Positions 49,005-53,148 of a stretch of DNA of 53,148 nt are shown one piece after another. The DNA is from a virus. Under the pieces are notes generated by a model. That model had not been told where the DNA came from, made no database searches, and saw nothing but the letters and a program-made list of their open reading frames with translations. How positions within the stretch are numbered: the first letter of the stretch is position 1; the number at the start of each line of letters is the position of its first letter. Location of the stretch: the IMG/VR virus record IMGVR_UViG_3300042402_000726, positions 1-53,148 of that record; one strand, given 5' to 3'. A program made the position numbers and the translations under genes.

Positions 49005-49357
49005 TGGCTACCATTAAAGAAAAAATACCGTCTGAGCATTACGAACAAGCATTGCTTGTACAGTGGGTTAGACGCACATACCCTGGCGTTCTTATTCATT
49101 CAATTCCAAATGGCGGCCATCGTAGCAAATCAGCGGCTGCTGCATTGAAAGTAGAAGGAACAGTGGCAGGAATACCAGATCTTTTCATTCCTGCGTGGAA
49201 ACTTTGGGTGGAAATGAAGCGCACCAAGGGCGGTGTTGTCAGTCCAGATCAAAAAAAAATTATTGAGTATCTTAAAAGCATAGGCTACCAAGTCATTGTT
49301 GGTAAAGGGTTTTTACATGCTAAAGAACAAATAGAACAATTTATTGTAAAAAATTAA
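49004..49357 (+). CDS. VRR-NUC domain nuclease
   Basis: 117 residues. The VRR-NUC (PD-(D/E)XK) pattern is present: EQALLVQWVRRTYPG, SIPNGGHRSKSAAAALKVEG, then VAGIPDLFIPAW (catalytic Asp) and KLWVEMKRTKGG (ExK), ending SPDQKKIIEYLKSIGYQVIV. Stand-alone phage VRR-NUC proteins are likely Holliday-junction or flap-structure nucleases. It ends the nuclease-helicase block; a new promoter follows. Confidence 0.93.
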   Translation: MATIKEKIPSEHYEQALLVQWVRRTYPGVLIHSIPNGGHRSKSAAAALKVEGTVAGIPDLFIPAWKLWVEMKRTKGGVVSPDQKKIIEYLKSIGYQVIVGKGFLHAKEQIEQFIVKN

Positions 49358-49367
49358 CATTTTAATG

Positions 49368-49395
49368 TTTACTTCATGAACAGGTATGCTATTAT
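49368..49395 (+). promoter_or_regulatory. Promoter of the small-gene cluster, overlapping a palindrome
   Basis: TTTACT (49368-49373), 16-bp spacer, TATTAT (49390-49395) with a TG one base before. An AACATT/AATGTT palindrome (49356-49369) overlaps the -35, similar to that at 44522. The short hairpin and AT-rich leader before 49441 carry no gene. Confidence 0.55.
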
Positions 49396-49452
49396 TTAAC
49401 CACGCTTTCAAGAAGGCGAAACAATAATAAAATTAATTTTGGAGTAAACGAT

Positions 49453-49590
49453 ATGAAAAAATTCAAATTAGACGGCATCATTGGAACCATTGATCAATTT
49501 GGTTTTATTCAATGGGGTGGCATTGGTTGTCACCTAGCAGGTTTGACAGACGACTGCGCGTTGAAGATTGCAGCTTTAAAAGCAAAATAA
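49453..49590 (+). CDS. Small hypothetical protein (45 aa)
   Basis: 45 residues, MKKFKLDGIIGTIDQFGFIQ, then WGGIGCHLAGLTDDCALKIA. A GGAGTAAACGA ribosome leader precedes it, and an almost identical leader precedes the next gene. Two Cys may form a redox pair. First gene of the predicted 49368 promoter. Function is unknown. Confidence 0.6.
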   Translation: MKKFKLDGIIGTIDQFGFIQWGGIGCHLAGLTDDCALKIAALKAK

Positions 49591-49606
49591 ATAAGGAGTA
49601 AACGAC

Positions 49607-49834
49607 ATGGCAACAAATAAAGACTACACAGCATTAATAGCCAGCATTGACGCTGTTGGCGAAAAATTAAATTTAGCATTAACTGATGTCAACATTGATA
49701 TGCAAAACTGCATATTAAAAGAAGATGATGCAAATTATTGGGAAGCAATGATAGCGTGCGCTCTTAATGCAGCAGATTCAAGATTAGAAGATTACGAATC
49801 TGATTATGGCATCAGAACATTGTTAACCGCATAA
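49607..49834 (+). CDS. Small acidic hypothetical protein (75 aa)
   Basis: 75 residues, MATNKDYTALIASIDAVGEK, helical and acidic, ending DSRLEDYESDYGIRTLLTA. It has the same GGAGTAAACGA(T/C) leader as the preceding gene. No motif. It is followed by a hairpin at 49847-49868. Confidence 0.6.
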   Translation: MATNKDYTALIASIDAVGEKLNLALTDVNIDMQNCILKEDDANYWEAMIACALNAADSRLEDYESDYGIRTLLTA

Positions 49835-49839
49835 ATATA

Positions 49840-49868
49840 AAAAAAGCTGGGCGTAAATATGCGCCCAG
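49840..49868 (-). terminator. Hairpin with T tract readable on the minus strand
   Basis: CTGGGCG (49847-49853)/CGCCCAG (49862-49868), 8-nt loop. An A-run at 49839-49845 gives T7 on the minus strand, whereas on the plus strand only TT follows. All local genes are plus, so either an unseen antisense RNA ends here, or it acts on plus-strand mRNA as a stabilising hairpin. Confidence 0.5.
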
Positions 49869-49891
49869 TTCGCCCAACTTAGGAGAACAAG

Positions 49892-50218
49892 ATGGAAATA
49901 GAAATTTACTTTGACATCGTATCAAACGATGGTGTGACAATTGGTGCAGTTGCTACTGCAACATTATCTGGTTCATATATCCCAGCGGATTTTCATCACG
50001 ACATTGAAGATGAACGTGAGTGCATTGTTAATGACATCTCATTCACCGATGAAGATGGCGAAGAAATGGCAGGATCAGAAAAATTAAAAGAAATCGTTTA
50101 CGAACACGTTGACGATAATTTTGTTCAAATATTTAATGATGCAGAAGCAGACAAAGAAGAATTTGATATTTACATATCTGATTTTAAATCGGATTTAAAC
50201 TTTTCAGAATTAATTTAA
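49892..50218 (+). CDS. Acidic hypothetical protein (108 aa)
   Basis: 108 residues, strongly acidic: MEIEIYFDIVSNDGVTIGAV, DIEDERECIVNDIS, and DDNFVQIFNDAEADKEEFDI. The acidity is compatible with a DNA-mimic type inhibitor of host DNA-binding proteins, a role seen for some phage proteins, but there is no specific evidence. Ribosome site AGGAG. A terminator follows. Confidence 0.6.
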   Translation: MEIEIYFDIVSNDGVTIGAVATATLSGSYIPADFHHDIEDERECIVNDISFTDEDGEEMAGSEKLKEIVYEHVDDNFVQIFNDAEADKEEFDIYISDFKSDLNFSELI

Positions 50219-50234
50219 CAAATACTCCTACCTA

Positions 50235-50259
50235 GCCACTAAGCCAAGTGGCATTTTTT
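50235..50259 (+). terminator. Rho-independent terminator
   Basis: GCCACT (50235-50240)/AGTGGC (50247-50252), 6-nt loop, then A and T6 (50254-50259). It lies 17 bp after the acidic gene and before the next start. Confidence 0.8.
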
Positions 50260-50271
50260 GAGGTTAACAAA

Positions 50272-50418
50272 ATGATTGAATTTATCAAGTGGCTAGACGA
50301 CTCGGATGTCGCCTATTTGGTTATGCTTGCGCTTTTTTTAGCGATGGCAAAACTGCATTCCAAAGCAATGGAAGAAAACACAAGACTTCGTAAAATACTT
50401 AAAAAGGCAATGCGATGA
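50272..50418 (+). CDS. Small membrane protein (48 aa)
   Basis: 48 residues, MIEFIKWLDDSDVAYLVMLA, LFLAMAKLHSK: one transmembrane segment followed by a basic helical tail (RLRKILKKAMR). A GAGG ribosome site precedes; the stop overlaps the next start (ATGA). Unknown role, perhaps at the inner membrane. Confidence 0.6.
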   Translation: MIEFIKWLDDSDVAYLVMLALFLAMAKLHSKAMEENTRLRKILKKAMR

Positions 50419-50633
50419 TTAATCCAGTTCAACAAATGATTGCTGAGGCAATCAACTCAAAAGATCCAGCACACAATGTGGCTGTTGTTTGCACAGAGAT
50501 CGTGCGTGGTTTGAGCTTTATCGCACATGCCATTCCAGATAAGGATGAGCAGGATGCATTTATTGAAACAGTCAGCAAACAGATCCGTGCTGAGTTGGAA
50601 ATCCTACAACAAACAACACAATTCGAGGCATAG
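50415..50633 (+). CDS. Hypothetical helical protein (72 aa)
   Basis: 72 residues, MINPVQQMIAEAINSKDPAH, helical with QIRAELEILQQTTQF at the end. ATGA overlap with the preceding gene. No domain. Confidence 0.58.
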   Translation: MINPVQQMIAEAINSKDPAHNVAVVCTEIVRGLSFIAHAIPDKDEQDAFIETVSKQIRAELEILQQTTQFEA

Positions 50634-50635
50634 TC

Positions 50636-50884
50636 ATGAGCGCAACATTGGTTTTAACTTTGAGCTTTCTTACAGTCGATACCACAATCGACAAGAAAGG
50701 CCATACAACGCAAGTTGAACGCATTGCCTATACTACAACGGCAATACCTTATGACACGCGCCAGGCATGTGCTAATGCGCAACAAGAATGGCAGTTTGCT
50801 GTTGGTGCATATCAAATGAGCAAAAGACCGACAAGAATCATTACTGCTATCTGCAATGACAGCGCAACGGGAGTGGTAGAATGA
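50636..50884 (+). CDS. Small putative exported protein (82 aa)
   Basis: 82 residues. Hydrophobic N-terminus (ATLVLTLSFLTV) then polar region with two Cys (QACANAQQEW, AICNDSAT) like the 70-residue protein at 809-1021. The signal is short. It is followed by a membrane-protein gene with a 4-bp overlap. Function is unknown. Confidence 0.55.
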   Translation: MSATLVLTLSFLTVDTTIDKKGHTTQVERIAYTTTAIPYDTRQACANAQQEWQFAVGAYQMSKRPTRIITAICNDSATGVVE

Positions 50885-51084
50885 AAGACAACGCAATAAT
50901 TTGGTGCTTGATTGCATCATTTGTAGCCGGTGGTTTGGTTGGATTCGTAGCAGTAGCGACTATGCACCGTCATTACCATGAAGTGATTAAAACCAGTATT
51001 GGTGAATTTATCATTCATGACAACAAGATTTACTCCGTGTATGAAATGGAACGTAATGTTCGTGGGGAGATGGTGACGAGATGA
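50881..51084 (+). CDS. Single-pass membrane protein (67 aa)
   Basis: 67 residues. An N-terminal transmembrane segment (IIWCLIASFVAGGLVGFVAV) then a beta-rich polar domain (GEFIIHDNKIYSVYEM). Overlaps both neighbours by 4 bp. Could be an envelope-located protein of the early-gene cluster. Confidence 0.58.
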   Translation: MKDNAIIWCLIASFVAGGLVGFVAVATMHRHYHEVIKTSIGEFIIHDNKIYSVYEMERNVRGEMVTR

Positions 51085-51230
51085 CAAAAGATGAAGTTTA
51101 TAGTCGCCTACAAATGGCTCAAAAAAACAAGAAGGAACTCAAAAAGGTTAAATTAGACCTTTTAAAAGAGATCCAGCAATTGAAATTGATGCTTCGTGCA
51201 TTAGAGGAGGAAGAACAATGGGCGAATTGA
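51081..51230 (+). CDS. Small coiled-coil protein (49 aa)
   Basis: 49 residues, almost all charged helix (MTKDEVYSRLQMAQKNKKEL, KEIQQLKLMLRALEEEEQ). ATGA overlap with the previous stop; the next tiny gene starts inside its 3' end. Likely oligomeric; unknown function. Confidence 0.5.
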   Translation: MTKDEVYSRLQMAQKNKKELKKVKLDLLKEIQQLKLMLRALEEEEQWAN

Positions 51231-51295
51231 TTTTTTGGACAGGCATTGTAGTTATGATTGTCTGTTTTCTGGTGGAGTACGCTGATGGAGATTGA
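51218..51295 (+). CDS. Very small membrane peptide (25 aa)
   Basis: 25 residues: MGELIFWTGIVVMIVCFLVE, YADGD, essentially one membrane span. GAGGAGGAAGAA upstream is an excellent ribosome site. Overlaps both neighbouring tiny frames. It is below usual gene-caller limits. Confidence 0.42.
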   Translation: MGELIFWTGIVVMIVCFLVEYADGD

Positions 51296-51362
51296 TGATA
51301 TGGCGGCTTTGTTTTTTTATGTTGGATGTTTATTTTTGGTGGGTTTATGGATGTGCCATTAG
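51285..51362 (+). CDS. Very small membrane peptide (25 aa)
   Basis: MEIDDMAALFFYVGCLFLVG, LWMCH, one hydrophobic span. Overlaps the preceding peptide by 11 bp and the following gene by 16 bp. GGTGGAG ribosome-like site. Tentative. Confidence 0.38.
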   Translation: MEIDDMAALFFYVGCLFLVGLWMCH

Positions 51363-51505
51363 TAAAACCGGTTGAAGCGTTAACGCCAATCCAAAGTGAA
51401 TGCAAGCACGATCACTGGCGTATTTATCAAAGTCGCGGTTATAGAGAATGCGACAAGTGCAAAGAACAACGCCCTATTTTTAACGTAGTGAAGCACCAAC
51501 GATGA
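51347..51505 (+). CDS. Small zinc-ribbon-like protein (52 aa)
   Basis: 52 residues; SECKHDHWRIYQSRGYRECD, KCKEQRP has C-x-H and CxxC patterns consistent with a zinc site. ATGA overlap with the next gene. Unknown role. Confidence 0.52.
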   Translation: MDVPLVKPVEALTPIQSECKHDHWRIYQSRGYRECDKCKEQRPIFNVVKHQR

Positions 51506-51795
51506 ACATTAGTCAGATATTTATCAACCTGTCGCCATTTTTACGCGACAGGTTTACGAGTGAAGTATTCACATTAGGTTTGGTGCATGAGTTGAATCAA
51601 AAGCAATTTGAGGTGCGTTGCAAGCGACTTATTCGTCAGCACAATGGTGAAACCAGAAAATTGTACAAGGCTCTTTCTAGGCTAAATGCAGCAGAAAGAT
51701 TAAGATTTTTTGATGTAGTAAGTGGAGTAGATGATGGATCACAAAGAACTGTGCAAGATCAAAGAGATTGTGAGATACAGTGCAAAAACCGGTAA
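51502..51795 (+). CDS. Basic hypothetical protein (97 aa)
   Basis: 97 residues, MNISQIFINLSPFLRDRFTS, then EVRCKRLIRQHNGETRKLYK and RLNAAERLRFFDVV: helical and basic, possibly nucleic-acid binding. Its 3' end overlaps the next gene by 65 bp. No domain recognised. Confidence 0.58.
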   Translation: MNISQIFINLSPFLRDRFTSEVFTLGLVHELNQKQFEVRCKRLIRQHNGETRKLYKALSRLNAAERLRFFDVVSGVDDGSQRTVQDQRDCEIQCKNR

Positions 51796-52303
51796 TTTTT
51801 ATCGTGGTGAATCTGATTCGCCAGCCAAGTTTTCAAATAAAAACAAGCACGCAACGATCTCATTTCGTCGAGGTGAAATTAATTGCACTTATCCAGCATG
51901 GAAAATTGCAATTTACATGTCGCATGGTTACTGGCCAGACGATGGCGATACTTGCGAGTATGTCGATGGCAATATAAAAAATTTAAGTTTGAGCAATCTG
52001 CGCGTTATCCATTTTGGTGATGACGAAACCACTGTCATGGATTACTGCATTGATAACCAGCTTGAGTATCGATATGTGTCACTAAAAATGCGCAAAGAAA
52101 AAAGGATCAGAAGAAATGTCGGTGGGATGTCGTACTGGTTTTATAAAAAAGAAGACTTTGCACGCCAGTGCAGAAATTTAAAAAAGATTGATGTTGAACA
52201 GGTAAAAAAACCTAGCATGGGTAGACGTAAAAATAATCACTTTAGAGAATTTTTAAGCCGGCACATGATTGTACCGAAACGATGGGAGATGACTTTATGT
52301 TAA
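51731..52303 (+). CDS. Degenerate HNH/AP2-like DNA-binding protein
   Basis: 190 residues (ATG at 51731 or 51734). YSAKTGNFYRGES, then AWKIAIYMSHGYWPDDGDT, CEYVDGNIKNLSLSNLRVIH parallels HNH_3-type homing proteins (A-x-x-x-A-W-x-x-x-x-G-x-x-P, then V-D-H-x-x-G-x-x-x-N-x-x-x-N-L-R). The catalytic His is missing, read as E-Y here, so it may only bind DNA. The C-terminal tail MIVPKRWEMTLC matches that of the protein at 1838-2062. Likely a repurposed regulator. Confidence 0.7.
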   Translation: MMDHKELCKIKEIVRYSAKTGNFYRGESDSPAKFSNKNKHATISFRRGEINCTYPAWKIAIYMSHGYWPDDGDTCEYVDGNIKNLSLSNLRVIHFGDDETTVMDYCIDNQLEYRYVSLKMRKEKRIRRNVGGMSYWFYKKEDFARQCRNLKKIDVEQVKKPSMGRRKNNHFREFLSRHMIVPKRWEMTLC

Positions 52304-52896
52304 AAATAGATAAAAAAATTGTTGGTTACAAGGTAGTTGATAAAGAAGACGTGCCAGCAGTAACACAAATAATGCACGAAAATTTAATACGACCAAACTG
52401 CTTAACCGGCACAACTTACAAGATTAAAACGCCACAGAGCGATCATGCGTTGTACATAACCATCAATGATATGGTGCTTGATGGCGTTCATCATCCCTAT
52501 GAGATGTTCATCAATTCTAAAAACATGGATCATTTTCAATGGGTTTTAGCAATGACCAGATTGGTGTCTGCTGTATGGCGCAAAGGTGGTGACTCTACTT
52601 TCCTTGTAGAAGAACTCAAGAATGTCTTTGATCCGAAAGGTGGTTACTACAAAAAAGGTGGTGTGTATATGCCATCGCTAGTAGCAGAAATAGGAACAGT
52701 TATCGAGCAACATTTAATAGCAACGGGCGTGATTAAAGTTAAAGTAGACGCGCATCAACAAGCATATCTTGAAGCTAAAAAAGAAGAAGCCAAAGGTGTT
52801 GAGATGCAACTTTGCACCAAATGTAATGTCAAAGCACTGATACTAATGGATGGGTGCATGACGTGTACCAACTGCGGAGATAGCAAGTGTGGGTGA
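52297..52896 (+). CDS. TSCPD-domain protein (ribonucleotide-reductase-related)
   Basis: 199 residues from the ATG at 52297, the one properly spaced from GGGAG; an earlier in-frame ATG at 52282 lies on it. LTGTTYKIKTPQSDHALYIT, then PYEMFINSKN, LAMTRLVSAVWRKGGDSTFL, VEELKNVFDPKGGYYKKGGV, PSLVAEIGTVIEQHL match the TSCPD domain attached to class II RNR. The C-terminus has LCTKCNVKA and MTCTNCGDSKCG (Cys-rich). No RNR catalytic barrel is encoded in the window. It may modulate or complement host RNR; role inferred. Confidence 0.84.
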   Translation: MLKIDKKIVGYKVVDKEDVPAVTQIMHENLIRPNCLTGTTYKIKTPQSDHALYITINDMVLDGVHHPYEMFINSKNMDHFQWVLAMTRLVSAVWRKGGDSTFLVEELKNVFDPKGGYYKKGGVYMPSLVAEIGTVIEQHLIATGVIKVKVDAHQQAYLEAKKEEAKGVEMQLCTKCNVKALILMDGCMTCTNCGDSKCG

Positions 52897-52899
52897 TTT

Positions 52900-53055
52900 A
52901 TGAGTCTTGAATCATATTTATATGACAAATATATCGACGAGTTGGTAGCTACATTTGAAGAAGTCTTGGATTCGTGGCAAGCAGGTGAGTCAATAGAGGA
53001 AGCTAAACAAATTTATGATAAAGCACGGCAACTTCTACCTAAAGACAGAGGGTGA
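52900..53055 (+). CDS. Small acidic helical protein (51 aa)
   Basis: 51 residues: MSLESYLYDKYIDELVATFE, then SIEEAKQIYDKARQLLPKDR, amphipathic helices. Preceded by GGGTGATTT as a ribosome-site leader, the same as the next gene. No domain. Confidence 0.55.
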   Translation: MSLESYLYDKYIDELVATFEEVLDSWQAGESIEEAKQIYDKARQLLPKDRG

Positions 53056-53058
53056 TTT

Positions 53059-53148
53059 ATGAATATAAAAGAGTTTGTAGTATTTATGGCTGTGAGTTTA
53101 TTAGGAGTCTTTTTAGTTGCGGCTGTTGCTATACATGACATAAATAAA
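53059..53148 (+). CDS. Small membrane protein, 3' end at window edge
   Basis: MNIKEFVVFMAVSLLGVFLV, AAVAIHDINK runs to the last base without a stop. If the ends are joined it would continue KCEIHCAN and stop at window base 24, giving about 37 residues, and would overlap the first gene by 25 bp. One transmembrane span. Leader GGTGATTT is repeated from the preceding gene. Confidence 0.5.
   Translation, partial: MNIKEFVVFMAVSLLGVFLVAAVAIHDINK

Noticed and set aside
52282-52296. Earlier ATG for the TSCPD protein
   Set aside because: It lies within the ribosome-binding sequence of the better-spaced ATG at 52297 and in the previous gene's end.
1-53148. CRISPR array
   Set aside because: No regularly spaced repeats with unique spacers were seen; repeats present are coding duplications or hairpins.
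1-53148. Integrase, excisionase or attachment site
   Set aside because: No tyrosine or serine recombinase motif was seen. The tRNA-like element could have hinted at an att site, but nothing supports integration.

Overview
The window is a tailed-phage genome of moderate to low GC. Gene content suggests a short-tailed (podovirus-like) virion. It has a large portal, scaffold and HK97-type major capsid protein, P22-like head-completion and tail-hub proteins, fibre-like proteins, and several very large glycine-, alanine- or glutamine-rich internal or ejection-type proteins. No tail tube, sheath or baseplate genes were seen. No integrase was seen, and no host gene flanks the phage. The last base of the window plus the first two would form an ATG, in frame with the open reading frame that runs off the left edge. 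The window is therefore probably a complete circular (or circularly permuted) assembly of 53,148 bp. The host cannot be named from the sequence; a Gram-negative bacterium is the most natural guess.

Layout. Two opposed transcription units diverge from the intergenic region 44,458-44,603 and converge at 2,724-2,744. The plus-strand unit runs from 44,604 to the right edge and, if circular, on through 1-2,723. It holds replication, recombination and nucleotide genes: a Sak4-like RecA-fold ATPase, a DUF669-like candidate SSB, a PD-(D/E)XK nuclease, a DECH helicase and a VRR-NUC nuclease. These are followed by many very small genes, a TSCPD-domain protein, dUTPase, ThyA and a DUF3310 protein. The minus-strand unit starts with a small HTH regulator and a Toprim/RepA-type primase-helicase. 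It then crosses a non-coding zone (40,880-42,275) with structured RNA elements and promoters, and continues through the packaging and virion genes. Their order is: HTH/GIY-YIG protein, TerS, TerL, two huge polyvalent-type proteins (PcfJ-like and multi-ADP-ribosyltransferase), portal, GroES-like chaperonin, scaffold, decoration-like protein, major capsid protein, an HNH gene, tail and fibre genes, lysis genes, adaptor, tail hub, and four ejection-type proteins.

How it works together. No DNA polymerase is visible, so the phage probably uses the host replisome with its own primase-helicase, SSB-like protein and recombination set. dUTPase, ThyA and the TSCPD protein adjust nucleotide pools. The two polyvalent proteins, between terminase and portal, carry predicted ART and PcfJ-like domains joined by a short recurring Y-A-x-G-G-x-V motif that also occurs in other virion-type proteins. 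They are good candidates for effectors delivered with the DNA.

The most unusual items are: the motif-punctuated polyvalent protein; a TerS-type HTH fused to a GIY-YIG domain next to TerS itself; a C-type-lectin-like fibre protein with a diversity-generating-retroelement-like 3' end but no visible reverse transcriptase; an HNH gene whose proper start is one base out of frame; and a promoter-structured-leader-T8 element that can be drawn in two mutually exclusive folds. All functions are read from motifs by eye and no database search was run.
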